This document shows positions 1 through 8,929 of a stretch of DNA of 48,636 nt, in pieces; positions within the stretch are counted from its first letter, which is position 1; each line of letters opens with the position of its first letter. The stretch covers positions 1 through 48,636 of the forward strand of contig NZ_FXAN01000062.1 in assembly GCF_900176645.1 (NCBI RefSeq). The letters run 5' to 3'. Under the pieces are notes generated by a model, which saw nothing but the letters and a program-made list of their open reading frames with translations, was not told the origin of the DNA and did not search any database. The position numbers and the translations under genes are program-made. The DNA comes from Burkholderia singularis (GTDB lineage: Bacteria; Pseudomonadota; Gammaproteobacteria; Burkholderiales; Burkholderiaceae).

Positions 1-82
1 GGCTTGCGGCTTCCATTATCGATCGTCAAGCGCCGAGCGCAAGCGGCACGGTCCCCGCGTTACCCCTCGCCGGCACTTACCG

Positions 83-2260
83 TCATCCCGGCTCGCCCGC
101 CCGCACGAGTTTCGCGGACAGCGCGCCGCGCAGCGCATTCGCGAGCATCAGCGCTTCCGCTTGCAGCAGGTCGTCGAGTGTCAGGATTCGTTCAGCGGCC
201 GCGAGCCGCTCATCGTCGAGCAGCGCGCCGCGCATCACGCCCGGCAGCAGCCCCGATGACAATGGCGGCGTAAACCAGCGCCCCGCGAGCTTCACAAACA
301 CGTTCGAGCGCCCGCCTTCCGTCAGTTCGCCGCGCTCGTTGAAGAACAGCATGTCGAACGCGCGTTGCGCGTCGGCGGCCTGCCACGCACGGTCGAAATC
401 GACGCGGCGCGTCGTCTTGTGCGCGAGCAACGGATCGTCCGAGCGCACCGGCGCGAAGCCGTGCTCGCACGCGAGCAGCACGTCGAGTGTCTCGCCCGCG
501 AGCGGCGCGAGCGGCGCGAGCGGCGCGGTGACGATATCGAGCGCGCCGTCCTTCGCCAGCGCGATCCGCATACGGTGCTCGCCATCGGCAAGCTGCGCAC
601 AGCGCTCGCCGATACGATGTCGGACGAGCGCTTCGTCGAACACGAAATCGAACGCGCCGGCGCTCGCGCGCAAGCGCGCAAGATGGCGTTCGAAATGACG
701 CACGCCGGCGTCGCGCGTCGCATACGTGGTCTCGAACAACCGGAAGCCGGGATCGACGCCCGTCAGGAAACGCGCCTTCACCGCGCATTCCGTATATTCG
801 TCTGCCGCTATGCTGTCGAGCACGATCCCGCCGCCGACGCCCATCGTGCCCCGCCGCCCGCCGCCTGCCGCCGGCTCGAGCGTCAGCGTGCGGATCGCGA
901 CCGACAAACAAAAATCGCCGCACGCATCGCGTAATGCGTCCTCGGTGCGGAAAGTCGTTTGAGCGCTTTGAGCGTCGACGGCGGCTCGCGAACCGGGCCA
1001 CACCTCGGACCGCAAATCGGCCGCAGCCGCGCTCGAAGCCGCGCCGGCGCTCGACGGCACCTCGCCCCGTATCGCAACACGCGGCCGCCCACCGGCCGAG
1101 CGAGCGTCATCCTGCGCCGGCGAGTCCCCCGGCGGGCATTCGCGCGGCACGTCTGCCGAAACATTCTGCGCGGCGCCGGCGCCCGCTGAGGCAAACGCGT
1201 GCGAAGCGTGCGCCGGCAACGCTTCCCGCGGCGCATCCAACCAACCGAGCAAGCCCGTATAGAGCCCGCGCGGCGTCGTCTCGAGCGCATCGATCAACTG
1301 CATCGTCTTGTGCTTCGGCGCGCCCGTGATCGAGCCGCACGGAAAAAGCGCGCGCAACACGTCGGCAAATGTCGCGCGCTCGACCAACTCCGCTTCGACC
1401 GTCGACGTCATCTGCCACACCGACGCATAGGGCTCGATCGAAAAACGCCGGGGCACCGTCACCGATCCGGTACGCGCAATGCGCGCCAGATCGTTGCGCA
1501 ACAGATCGACGATCATCAGATTCTCAGCGCGATTCTTGGCGTCGCTCGCCAAAAACTCGGCCGCCGCCGCGTCCAGACGGGAATCGGACGAACGCGGCGC
1601 AGTGCCTTTCATGGGCCGCGCGCGCAGCCGCGTCCCCGTCTTCTCGACAAAAAGCTCCGGCGAGCACGACACGATCCACGCGCCGCCCGGCAACGCGATC
1701 AGCGCACCGTGGCGCACCGGCTGACGCGCGCGCAAGCGGCGGTATAGCGCGAGCGGCGCGCCGAACGTGTCGAAATGAAGCCGATAGGTGTAATTGACCT
1801 GATACGAATCGCCCGCGCGCAGCGCCTCGTGGATCGCGGCGATCGCCGCATCGAATGCCTCGCGCGTCACGCTTGCGCGCATACGCGCGATACCCGCGAC
1901 CGACGGCTCGGCGAGCCCGCCGTCGCGCTCGGCAAGCCATGCGTCGACTTCGCCGCGCGACAGCTTCGTGCAAGTGGAGAACAGCAGAAACCGCAGCGCG
2001 CCGCCGCCCTTTGCCGCGGATGTCGCTGCGAATTTCGGCCCAAGCTGCAGATCGCGTCCGAACTCGTAATCGCCGATCACGACCGGGTGCAGTCCCCGCC
2101 GCGCATCGGCGGCGACCGCCGCGCACAGTGCGTCGAGCTGGGCCGGATCGGTCGCGACGCGCTGATGCGAAAAGCCGGCATACAAACGACTCGACCGCGC
2201 TGCCGCGGTCGAGTCGCAATCGTCGAAGAGCGCGAAAACCGCGCCCGCTTGGTCAGTCAT
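83..2260 (-). CDS. pabB: Fused aminodeoxychorismate synthase component I / aminodeoxychorismate lyase (PabB-PabC)
   Basis: 725-residue two-domain enzyme of p-aminobenzoate (folate) synthesis. The N-terminal half is a chorismate-binding domain: SPELF (200-204), PMKGT (216-220), ENLMIVDLLRND (246-257) and GSITGAPK (309-316) are its signatures. The C-terminal part from about residue 500 is a class IV PLP aminotransferase-fold lyase: GFRLFETTY (505-513), HKTTRR with the probable PLP lysine K615, and the ERGELTEGGRSNVF segment (642-655). The first domain makes 4-amino-4-deoxychorismate using ammonia from a PabA-type glutaminase (not in the window); the second releases pyruvate to give PABA. Oddity: about 100 residues rich in Ala, Ser and Arg (343-446) split the chorismate-binding domain just before its CGDFCLSVAIRT strand. 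It lies 45 bases after dnaJ on the same strand and may be co-transcribed. Confidence 0.93.
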   Translation of the reverse strand: MTDQAGAVFALFDDCDSTAAARSSRLYAGFSHQRVATDPAQLDALCAAVAADARRGLHPVVIGDYEFGRDLQLGPKFAATSAAKGGGALRFLLFSTCTKLSRGEVDAWLAERDGGLAEPSVAGIARMRASVTREAFDAAIAAIHEALRAGDSYQVNYTYRLHFDTFGAPLALYRRLRARQPVRHGALIALPGGAWIVSCSPELFVEKTGTRLRARPMKGTAPRSSDSRLDAAAAEFLASDAKNRAENLMIVDLLRNDLARIARTGSVTVPRRFSIEPYASVWQMTSTVEAELVERATFADVLRALFPCGSITGAPKHKTMQLIDALETTPRGLYTGLLGWLDAPREALPAHASHAFASAGAGAAQNVSADVPRECPPGDSPAQDDARSAGGRPRVAIRGEVPSSAGAASSAAAADLRSEVWPGSRAAVDAQSAQTTFRTEDALRDACGDFCLSVAIRTLTLEPAAGGGRRGTMGVGGGIVLDSIAADEYTECAVKARFLTGVDPGFRLFETTYATRDAGVRHFERHLARLRASAGAFDFVFDEALVRHRIGERCAQLADGEHRMRIALAKDGALDIVTAPLAPLAPLAGETLDVLLACEHGFAPVRSDDPLLAHKTTRRVDFDRAWQAADAQRAFDMLFFNERGELTEGGRSNVFVKLAGRWFTPPLSSGLLPGVMRGALLDDERLAAAERILTLDDLLQAEALMLANALRGALSAKLVRAGEPG

Positions 2261-2305
2261 CCTGTGCTGCCTGAAACCTGAAAACCAGCTGCGCCGTGCC
2301 GGGCG

Positions 2306-3436
2306 TCACTCGAAGAAGCTCTTCACGCGGTCGAACCAGCTCTTGCTTTGCGGGCTGTGACGCGAGCCGCCCTCCGCGAGCGACTTCTCGAACTGCTTGA
2401 GCAGATCGCGCTGCTGATCGGTCAGCTTCACGGGCGTCTCAACCTGCACGTGCACATACAGATCGCCCGCGATGCTCGAGCGCAGCCCCTTGATGCCCTT
2501 GCCCCGCAGACGGAACGTCTTGCCCGACTGCGTGCCTTCCGGCACCGTGAAGCTCGCGCGGCCGGCAAGCGTCGGCACTTCGATCTCGCCGCCAAGCGCC
2601 GCCGTCGTGAACGGAATCGGCATCTGGCAATGCAGATCGTCGCCGTCGCGCTCGAACACCGAATGCGGCTTGATGTGGATTTCGACGTACAGGTCGCCCG
2701 ACGGCCCCCCGTTGATGCCCGGCTCGCCATTGCCGGCCGAGCGGATCCGCATCCCATCGTCGATGCCCGGCGGAATCTTCACTTCGAGCGTCTTGGTTTC
2801 CTTCACCTTGCCCGAGCCGTGGCAGTTCGTGCACGGCTCCGGAATGTAGGTGCCGGTGCCGTGGCACTTCGGGCAGGTCTGCTGGATGCTGAAAAAGCCT
2901 TGCGACATGCGCACCGTGCCCTGCCCGTGACAGGTCGGGCAGGTTTCGGGCTTCGTGCCGGGCTTCGCACCCGAGCCATGACAAACGCCGCACGACGTCC
3001 AGTTCGGCACGCGGATCTGCGTATCGTAGCCGTGCGCCGCCTGCTCGAGCGTGATCTCCATGCTGTAGCGCAAATCCGCGCCGCGATACACCTGCGGGCC
3101 GCCGCGGCTGCGTGCGCCGCCCGCCGCTTGGCCGAAGATGTCGCCGAAAATATCGCCGAACGCATCGGCGAAACCGCCGAACCCTTGCGCGCCGGCTCCC
3201 CCCATGTTCGGATCGACGCCCGCGTGGCCATACTGATCATACGCCGCGCGTTTCTGGCCGTCCGACAGCATTTCATAGGCTTCCTTCGCCTCCTTGAAAC
3301 GCTCTTCCGCATCCTTGCTGTCAGGATTGCGGTCGGGGTGGTACTTCATCGCGAGCTTGCGATATGCCTTCTTGATTTCGTCGTCGCTCGCATTCTTCGC
3401 GACGCCCAGAACCTCGTAGTAATCCCGTTTCGCCAT
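2306..3436 (-). CDS. dnaJ: Chaperone DnaJ (Hsp40)
   Basis: 376-residue co-chaperone that delivers unfolded proteins to DnaK and stimulates its ATPase. The J domain (about 1-70) carries HPD at 33-35, the motif that triggers DnaK. It is followed by a Gly/Phe-rich linker ([23 protein letters not shown]), then a zinc-finger domain with all four CxxCxGxG repeats ([32 protein letters not shown]), then the C-terminal substrate-binding domains. Length is standard. It sits downstream of dnaK in the same direction, separated by a spacer with a strong hairpin, the usual arrangement of this operon. Confidence 0.98.
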   Translation of the reverse strand: MAKRDYYEVLGVAKNASDDEIKKAYRKLAMKYHPDRNPDSKDAEERFKEAKEAYEMLSDGQKRAAYDQYGHAGVDPNMGGAGAQGFGGFADAFGDIFGDIFGQAAGGARSRGGPQVYRGADLRYSMEITLEQAAHGYDTQIRVPNWTSCGVCHGSGAKPGTKPETCPTCHGQGTVRMSQGFFSIQQTCPKCHGTGTYIPEPCTNCHGSGKVKETKTLEVKIPPGIDDGMRIRSAGNGEPGINGGPSGDLYVEIHIKPHSVFERDGDDLHCQMPIPFTTAALGGEIEVPTLAGRASFTVPEGTQSGKTFRLRGKGIKGLRSSIAGDLYVHVQVETPVKLTDQQRDLLKQFEKSLAEGGSRHSPQSKSWFDRVKSFFE

Positions 3437-3533
3437 ATCGGTTCGCCATAAAACAAATGTGCCCGGAGAGCCGCGAGGCTCGCCAGGCGCAAGAATGATC
3501 CGCCTATCCGGAGCGAAGAAACGGACCCGGGAA

Positions 3534-3568
3534 GGCTGCGCCGCGCATCGATGATACGCGGCGCAGCC
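3534..3568 (-). other. Strong hairpin between dnaK and dnaJ
   Basis: A perfect 12-base inverted repeat (GGCTGCGCCGCG at 3534-3545 and its complement at 3557-3568) with an 11-base loop lies just after the dnaK stop. There is no U-tract, so it is unlikely to be a full intrinsic terminator. By analogy with other dnaK-dnaJ operons it may stabilise the dnaK message 3' end or attenuate dnaJ relative to dnaK; that role is inference. Confidence 0.6.
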
Positions 3569-3584
3569 CGATCTCGGCCCGGCC

Positions 3585-5531
3585 TCAGTCCTTCTTCACT
3601 TCCTTGAAGTCGGCGTCGACAACGTCGTCGGCCGCCTGCGCGCCGCTGTCGGCCGCCGCTGTCCCCGATGCCCCCGATGCGCCAGCCGCGCCCGCCTGCG
3701 CTTGCATGTCGGCGTACATCTTTTCGCCGAGCTTCTGCGAAGCCGTCGCAACCGCCTCGATCTTCGCATCGATCGCCGCCTTGTCACTCGACGTGTTCTT
3801 CAGCACGTCCTCGAGCTCCTTGAGCGCCGCCTCGATCTTCTCCTTCTCGCCCGCCTCCAGCTTGTCGCCGTACTCGGTGAGCGCCTTCTTCGTGCTGTGG
3901 ACGAGCGCGTCGCCCTGGTTGCGCGCATCGGCAAGCTCACGCAGCTTGTGATCCTCCGCCGCGTTCGCCTCCGCGTCCTTGATCATCTGGTCGATCTCGG
4001 CTTCGGACAGACCCGAGTTCGCCTTGATCGTGATCTTGTTTTCCTTGCCGGTGGCCTTGTCCTTCGCGCCGACATGCAAAATGCCGTTCGCGTCGATGTC
4101 GAAGGTCACTTCGATCTGCGGCACGCCGCGCGGAGCGGGCGGAATGCCTTCCAGGTTGAACTCGCCGAGCAGCTTGTTGCCGGCCGCCATTTCGCGCTCA
4201 CCCTGGTACACCTTGATCGTCACCGCGCTCTGGTTGTCGTCCGCGGTCGAATACACTTGCGCGTGCTTGGTCGGGATCGTGGTGTTCTTGTTGATCATCT
4301 TGGTCATCACGCCACCCAGCGTCTCGATGCCGAGCGACAGCGGAGTCACGTCGAGCAGCAGCACATCCTTACGATCGCCCGACAGCACCTGACCCTGGAT
4401 CGCCGCACCGACGGCGACGGCTTCGTCCGGGTTCACGTCACGGCGCGGCTCCTTGCCGAAAAACTCCTTGACCTTTTCCATCACCTTCGGCATGCGGGTT
4501 TGGCCGCCGACCAGGATCACATCGTCGATATCCGACACCTTGACGCCCGCATCCTTGATCGCGGTCCGGCACGGCTCGATCGTGCGCTCGACCAGATCCT
4601 CGACGAGCGCCTCGAGCTTCGCACGCGTGATCTTCAGGTTCAGGTGCTTCGGACCCGACGCGTCGGCCGTGATGTACGGCAGGTTGATTTCGGTCTGCTG
4701 GCCCGAAGACAGCTCGATCTTCGCCTTCTCGGCCGCTTCCTTCAGACGTTGCAGCGCGAGCACGTCCTTCGACAGATCGACGCCCTGCTCCTTCTTGAAC
4801 TCGCCGATGATGTAGTCGATGATGCGCTGGTCGAAATCCTCGCCGCCCAGGAACGTATCGCCGTTGGTCGACAACACTTCGAACTGCTTTTCACCGTCGA
4901 CGTCCGCGATCTCGATGATCGACACATCGAACGTGCCGCCGCCGAGGTCGTACACCGCGATCTTGCGGTCGCCCTTCTCGGCCTTGTCAAGGCCGAATGC
5001 GAGCGCGGCGGCGGTCGGTTCGTTGATGATCCGCTTGACCTCGAGGCCGGCAATGCGGCCGGCGTCCTTGGTCGCCTGGCGCTGACTATCGTTGAAGTAC
5101 GCGGGCACCGTGATCACGGCTTCCGTGACGGGTTCGCCCAGGTAATCCTCGGCCGTCTTCTTCATCTTGCGCAGCACTTCGGCCGACACTTGCGGCGGCG
5201 CGAGCTTCTGGCCGTGCGCCTCGACCCACGCGTCGCCGTTGTCGGCCTTGATGATCGAGTAGGGCATCAGGCCGATGTCCTTCTGCACTTCCTTCTCTTC
5301 GAAACGGCGGCCGATCAGGCGCTTCACCGCGAACAGCGTGTTCTTCGGGTTCGTCACCGACTGACGCTTGGCCGGCGCGCCGACGAGCACTTCGTTGTCG
5401 TCCATGTATGCAATGATCGACGGCGTGGTGCGCGCGCCTTCCGAGTTCTCGATGACCTTGACCTGGTTGCCTTCCATGATCGCGACGCACGAGTTCGTGG
5501 TGCCGAGGTCAATACCGATGATCTTTCCCAT
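3585..5531 (-). CDS. dnaK: Chaperone DnaK (Hsp70)
   Basis: 648-residue Hsp70 ATPase chaperone. The start chosen is the ATG at 5531 ([15 protein letters not shown]), preceded on its strand by a GGAGATTAGGA ribosome-binding region; the open frame extends 23 codons further upstream but that part has no family similarity. Nucleotide-binding domain: [15 protein letters not shown] at the N-terminus, [11 protein letters not shown] as phosphate-2 loop and the [12 protein letters not shown] adenosine motif. The substrate-binding domain follows, ending in an acidic tail ([14 protein letters not shown]). It works with GrpE and DnaJ encoded on either side. It can be read from grpE and probably also from its own heat-shock promoter at 5617-5644. 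Confidence 0.98.
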   Translation of the reverse strand: MGKIIGIDLGTTNSCVAIMEGNQVKVIENSEGARTTPSIIAYMDDNEVLVGAPAKRQSVTNPKNTLFAVKRLIGRRFEEKEVQKDIGLMPYSIIKADNGDAWVEAHGQKLAPPQVSAEVLRKMKKTAEDYLGEPVTEAVITVPAYFNDSQRQATKDAGRIAGLEVKRIINEPTAAALAFGLDKAEKGDRKIAVYDLGGGTFDVSIIEIADVDGEKQFEVLSTNGDTFLGGEDFDQRIIDYIIGEFKKEQGVDLSKDVLALQRLKEAAEKAKIELSSGQQTEINLPYITADASGPKHLNLKITRAKLEALVEDLVERTIEPCRTAIKDAGVKVSDIDDVILVGGQTRMPKVMEKVKEFFGKEPRRDVNPDEAVAVGAAIQGQVLSGDRKDVLLLDVTPLSLGIETLGGVMTKMINKNTTIPTKHAQVYSTADDNQSAVTIKVYQGEREMAAGNKLLGEFNLEGIPPAPRGVPQIEVTFDIDANGILHVGAKDKATGKENKITIKANSGLSEAEIDQMIKDAEANAAEDHKLRELADARNQGDALVHSTKKALTEYGDKLEAGEKEKIEAALKELEDVLKNTSSDKAAIDAKIEAVATASQKLGEKMYADMQAQAGAAGASGASGTAAADSGAQAADDVVDADFKEVKKD

Positions 5532-5616
5532 TTTTCCTAATCTCCAATAATCTCTGTTTGCTGCGGCGCGCCGGTTTTCCACCCGTTGCGCCGCGCTCAA
5601 TTCGGCTCTGCACCCG

Positions 5617-5644
5617 AAATAGGTGCGGCTGTGTCGTTTTCAAG
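5617..5644 (-). promoter_or_regulatory. Probable sigma-32 promoter for dnaK
   Basis: On the minus strand a perfect CTTGAA -35 (5639-5644) is followed 13 bases later by CACCTATTT (5617-5625), close to the sigma-32 -10 consensus CCCCATNT. It lies about 86 bases upstream of the dnaK ATG, between the thioredoxin-like gene and dnaK, so dnaK could be induced independently of grpE. Match is weaker than the grpE promoter. Confidence 0.55.
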
Positions 5645-5675
5645 ACCCCAAAACAGACGTGGCCATTAAATTTTT

Positions 5676-6080
5676 TCAATCGGCGCCGCGGCCGGTTTGC
5701 GCAGCGGCAGCCTTCGCGCGCGCGGCGGCCACGGCCGCCTCGAACTGCGCGAGCCCGTGCCAGCCGGTCGCCCGGCCAAGCCGCCTGCCGCGGTAAAAGA
5801 AAAACCACGTCGGCACGCCGTGCAATCCGAAGCGCCGCCCAAGTTCGCGGTGCTCATAGATGTTGCAGTGAAACCACTTGAGGCCGAGCGCGCGGATCGC
5901 GTCCGGGTTCGCGAGCATCGCCTTTTTCGCGATTTCGCAGTTGAAGCAGTCAACACCCCAGAAGAACACCACGGCAAGCCGGTCACCCGCGGCCGCGAGC
6001 CCCGCGTCGAAGTGCCCGGCGTCGAGCGCCTGCATGTCGAATGCCGCGAAAGCCGCCGAATCGATGCCGATCTGCGCCAA
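5676..6080 (-). CDS. Thioredoxin-fold protein in the grpE-dnaK interval
   Basis: 134-residue protein with one thioredoxin domain. The active-site motif is WGVDCFNCE, with cysteines at 45 and 48 (CFNC instead of the usual CGPC), and a GVPTWFFFYRG segment supplies the cis-proline. There is no obvious signal peptide, so a cytoplasmic disulfide/thiol role is likely. It lies 18 bases downstream of grpE and upstream of dnaK on the same strand, so it should share the heat-shock promoter in front of grpE. A link between thiol redox state and the Hsp70 system is suggested by position only. No specific gene name is assigned. Confidence 0.85.
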   Translation of the reverse strand: MAQIGIDSAAFAAFDMQALDAGHFDAGLAAAGDRLAVVFFWGVDCFNCEIAKKAMLANPDAIRALGLKWFHCNIYEHRELGRRFGLHGVPTWFFFYRGRRLGRATGWHGLAQFEAAVAAARAKAAAAQTGRGAD

Positions 6081-6098
6081 TGCCGTGCCGCCTCGCCG

Positions 6099-6716
6099 TT
6101 ACTTCGGCTGCGCTACCGTCACGAGCGCGGGGCGCAACACCCGCTCAGCGATCGTGTAGCCCTTTTGCAACACGGCGACGACCGTGTTCGGCTCCTGGTC
6201 GGCCGGCACCATCGAAATCGCCTGGTGCAGATGCGGATCGAACTTCTCGCCAACCGGATTGAGCGCAACCACACGCCCTTTCTCGAGCGCGCTTTGCAAC
6301 TGGCGCAGCGTCAACTCGACGCCTTCGCGAACCTTCGCCAGATCGCCGGAGGTATCGTTGAGCGCCGCCTCGAGGCTGTCGAGCACCGGCAGCAGGTTTT
6401 CCGCAAAGCCCTCTATCGCGAACTTGTGCGCTTTCGCAACATCCTCCTGCGAACGGCGGCGCACGTTTTCGGTTTCCGCCTTCGCGCGCAAAAAACTCTC
6501 CTGCAGCTCAGCGAGCTTCGCTTGCGCATCGGCAAGCGCCGCGCCGTCGCCCGAAGTGCCTGCCGAGGAGGCTGCCTTCGACGCGTCGGCCGGGGCGGCG
6601 GCCTGCTCAGCCGGCGCCGCGGCCTGTCCAGCTTGGGCCGCCGGCTCCGCGGCCCGGGCCTCGCGACCGTTTTCGTCAATCGTTTGGCCAGTCGGATTGT
6701 CTTGCGTGTTTTCCAT
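6099..6716 (-). CDS. grpE: Nucleotide exchange factor GrpE
   Basis: 205-residue DnaK nucleotide exchange factor. The N-terminal 60 residues are low-complexity (Ala/Glu/Gln rich), followed by the long coiled-coil helix ([33 protein letters not shown]...) and the C-terminal beta-domain with [16 protein letters not shown] and [23 protein letters not shown], typical GrpE signatures. First gene after the sigma-32 promoter at 6814-6841, leading thioredoxin-like, dnaK and dnaJ. Confidence 0.97.
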   Translation of the reverse strand: MENTQDNPTGQTIDENGREARAAEPAAQAGQAAAPAEQAAAPADASKAASSAGTSGDGAALADAQAKLAELQESFLRAKAETENVRRRSQEDVAKAHKFAIEGFAENLLPVLDSLEAALNDTSGDLAKVREGVELTLRQLQSALEKGRVVALNPVGEKFDPHLHQAISMVPADQEPNTVVAVLQKGYTIAERVLRPALVTVAQPK

Positions 6717-6813
6717 GTCGCTTCGAAAGTCGGTTAGAGGTTAAATCCCAAGCGGCGCACCGACCTCGCGCGAAACCGCGCTGTCGGCCGAGATACCGCA
6801 CTATCCCGGTGCG

Positions 6814-6841
6814 AAATGGGGCTCCACCCGGCGATTTCAAG
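6814..6841 (-). promoter_or_regulatory. Sigma-32 heat-shock promoter of the grpE-dnaK-dnaJ cluster
   Basis: Reading the minus strand, CTTGAA (6836-6841, within CTCTTGAAA) is followed after 14 bases by CCCCATTT (6814-6821). Both boxes match the sigma-32 consensus (CTTGAAA, CCCCATNT) essentially perfectly. The start of transcription would fall near 6806, giving a leader of about 90 bases before grpE. No CIRCE inverted repeat (TTAGCACTC/GAGTGCTAA) was seen in the upstream region, although hrcA is nearby. The rest of 6717-7104 shows no gene. Confidence 0.85.
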
Positions 6842-7104
6842 AGGCGATCCGTAAGAATCGCGTCCCGCCCGACGGACTTGCGCCACGCCGGCAGCGCGCG
6901 CCCCGGGCGCCGCCTTCCCGGCTGGCGCAGATCGAAACGTGCTGTAACAACCCTTACCGGCCGCCCTCTGGATCGCGCGGGTGCGCTGAACTACACTTCG
7001 AACAGGCGTTTCGATGCGCGATTTCGACGTGTGCATCCCCCGCTCTGACAAACGCCTGCGCCCATTCCCAGGCCCTTTCACCCGTCTTCTCGAGGGGGAG
7101 TACC

Positions 7105-7266
7105 GTGAAGCTGACCTTCGCTATCTCGGCAGTCGCGCTGGTACTCGTCGCCGGCACGACGACCATTTGCCTTTCGGGAGCCGTCACCGAGCACACGACC
7201 GAATACGGCGGCGCGCTCGCGACATTCGAGCAGCTTCTCAGCTCTCACTCGAAAGTTTGTCGATGA
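7105..7266 (+). CDS. Possible small exported protein (53 aa)
   Basis: A short GTG-started frame of 53 residues preceded by a strong ribosome-binding run (GAGGGGGAG at 7092-7100). It begins MKLTFAISAVALVLVAGTTT, which looks like a signal peptide or membrane anchor, followed by a short polar tail. Its last 29 bases overlap the 3' end of the convergent S4-domain gene. A -10-like TACACT lies at 6992-6997. I recognise no family; the ribosome-binding site and hydrophobic start are the only support. It could be spurious. Confidence 0.45.
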   Translation: MKLTFAISAVALVLVAGTTTICLSGAVTEHTTEYGGALATFEQLLSSHSKVCR

Positions 7267-7645
7267 TCCGGCGGTCCCGCTTCGTCGGCCGCCCATGCAG
7301 TTCCGCCGCCGGTTCGCGGAAATGCCTGCGCCGGTCGAGTTCCGCCAGCCGCTTTTCCCGCCCCGCGTCGGTTTCCGCATAGAGCGACTGCGCGACGCTC
7401 GCCGGCCCGCGCACATCGCATACCCCGAGCACGTCGACCTGCCAGATAACGCTTTCGATCGTCACATCGACCCGGTCGCCTACGCGCACCTCCTTCGCGG
7501 GTTTGACGGGCAAACCGCCGATCTTCACGCGCCCTTTATCGACTGCGTCGGCCGCGAGCGACCGGGTCTTGAAAAAGCGCGCGGCCCACAACCATTTGTC
7601 GATACGCAGCCGCGCGCCGGGTTCGGTCGAAATCTTGAAATTCAT
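7238..7645 (-). CDS. hslR: S4-domain RNA-binding heat-shock protein (Hsp15/HslR family)
   Basis: 135-residue basic protein. The start at 7645 (MNFKISTEPG) is chosen because it follows the hemH stop by 16 bases and matches family length; the longer open frame would run back into hemH. The S4 RNA-binding domain (RLRIDKWLWAARFFKTRSLAADAVDKGRVKIGG, residues about 12-44) is typical of Hsp15, which binds 50S subunits carrying stalled nascent chains. The tail is rich in Arg/Lys (REKRLAELDRRRHFREP...GRPTKRDRR). Probably translated from a hemH-hslR message. Confidence 0.87.
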   Translation of the reverse strand: MNFKISTEPGARLRIDKWLWAARFFKTRSLAADAVDKGRVKIGGLPVKPAKEVRVGDRVDVTIESVIWQVDVLGVCDVRGPASVAQSLYAETDAGREKRLAELDRRRHFREPAAELHGRPTKRDRRIIDKLSSES

Positions 7646-7661
7646 CGCGTGTATCCGGCGA

Positions 7662-8726
7662 TCAGGCGATGGCTTCCGGCACCGCCACGCGCACCGGCCA
7701 ACCTTGCAGGTTTTCAGCCGCGATCTCGCCGAGCGCGGCAATCCAAGCGGGCGACGTATTCAGGCACGGAATCCGATGAAATTCGTGGCCGCCGCCATGC
7801 AGAAACTCATCGCGCCCTTCTATCCCGATCTCCTCGATCGTCTCGAGGCAATCGGCGGTAAATCCGGGGCAGAACACGTCCGCGCGACGCACGCCGGCCG
7901 CGCCCAGTTCCTTGAGCGTCGGCGCCGTGTACGGCTGCAGCCATTCCGCATTGCCGAAACGGGACTGAAACGTGACCCGGCACTCGAACGTCGTCAGCCC
8001 AAGTGCGGCCATCAGCAGCGCGGCCGTCTGCTGGCACTGGTCGTGGTACGGATCGCCGAGATCGAGCGTGCGCTTGGGCACGCCATGGAAGCTCAGCACG
8101 AGTTTGTCGCCTGAATCGAACGCCGGCCGCCCATGCGCCGCCCAATACTGGCGGACCTGTTCGGCAAGCGCGTGAATATACGCTGGATGGTCCGCGTAGT
8201 GGCGTACCGTGCGCACTTCCGGCTGGTTGCGCATCCTCCTAAACGCGGCGAATGCGGCGTCGAACGCGGTCGCCGTCGTCGATGCCGAATATTGCGGATA
8301 CATCGGCATCAGCAGCACCCGCTCGACACCGGCGCGCTTCAATTGCCCGAGCACATCGGCAATACCGGGCGCGCCGTAGCGCATCGCGTAATCGACCCTC
8401 ACCCGGTAGCCGTTGGCCGCAAAAAGGGGCCGCACGGCATCGACCTGGCGCTCGGTATAGACGCGCAGCGGCGAACCCTCGGGCAGCCAGACGGCTGCAT
8501 ACTTCTTCGCCGACGAGCGGCCGCGCAGCGGCAGAATCAGCGCGCGCAGGACAATCTGCCAGAGCGCCTGCGGAATCTCGACGACCCGCGGATCGGACAG
8601 GAACTGCGCGAGGTAGCGGCGCACCGCGCGCGGCGTCGGCTCGTCCGGCGTGCCGAGATTGATCAGCAACACCGCGACGCGCTGCGCGGCCGCGGCATGC
8701 GACGGTGGTTCGAGGTCAAAACGCAT
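7662..8726 (-). CDS. hemH: Ferrochelatase
   Basis: 354-residue enzyme that inserts Fe2+ into protoporphyrin IX, the last step of haem synthesis. Start taken at 8726 (MRFDLEPP), not the ATG 12 codons upstream, because it gives the family N-terminus. Signatures: [27 protein letters not shown] near the start, [21 protein letters not shown] with the catalytic histidine, [24 protein letters not shown], and [19 protein letters not shown] with the conserved glutamates near the C-terminus. The sequence is very close to the pseudomallei-group HemH as I remember it. A TATAAT box at 8765-8770 could drive it. Confidence 0.97.
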   Translation of the reverse strand: MRFDLEPPSHAAAAQRVAVLLINLGTPDEPTPRAVRRYLAQFLSDPRVVEIPQALWQIVLRALILPLRGRSSAKKYAAVWLPEGSPLRVYTERQVDAVRPLFAANGYRVRVDYAMRYGAPGIADVLGQLKRAGVERVLLMPMYPQYSASTTATAFDAAFAAFRRMRNQPEVRTVRHYADHPAYIHALAEQVRQYWAAHGRPAFDSGDKLVLSFHGVPKRTLDLGDPYHDQCQQTAALLMAALGLTTFECRVTFQSRFGNAEWLQPYTAPTLKELGAAGVRRADVFCPGFTADCLETIEEIGIEGRDEFLHGGGHEFHRIPCLNTSPAWIAALGEIAAENLQGWPVRVAVPEAIA

Positions 8727-8764
8727 GAATGAGCGTGCCAGGGGCACCGAATCGAACGTCATTC

Positions 8765-8793
8765 ATTATAACGGGACGCTCCACCCGGGCCAG
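8765..8793 (-). promoter_or_regulatory. Candidate sigma-70 promoter for hemH-hslR
   Basis: A perfect TATAAT on the minus strand (8765-8770) with a poor -35 (CTGGCC at 8788-8793) at 17-base spacing. Transcription would begin about 30 bases upstream of the hemH ATG. The -10 is convincing, the -35 is not. Confidence 0.45.
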
Positions 8794-8929
8794 CCGGCCG
8801 TTTGGCCGATTGCGCGGCAACCGGCGCGCCGGCACGATTAACCGGCAGGCGCGGCATTCGGGCGCGCGCCGCAGGCAAAGAAAGCCGGGGAAATAAATGA
8901 ATGACGGACGAAATGCCGGACGAAACCGG

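Noticed and set aside
1..82. Possible feature at the left edge
   Set aside because: Nothing recognisable in the 82 bases beyond the pabB stop; too short to judge.
3702..5540. 612-residue open frame antisense to dnaK
   Set aside because: DnaK on the other strand is unmistakable. The frame is Arg/Leu/Val/Asp/His-rich without motifs, the typical mirror of a high-GC gene.
5532..5600. Upstream extension of dnaK
   Set aside because: The 23 extra residues match nothing in Hsp70, and a good ribosome-binding site precedes the ATG at 5531.
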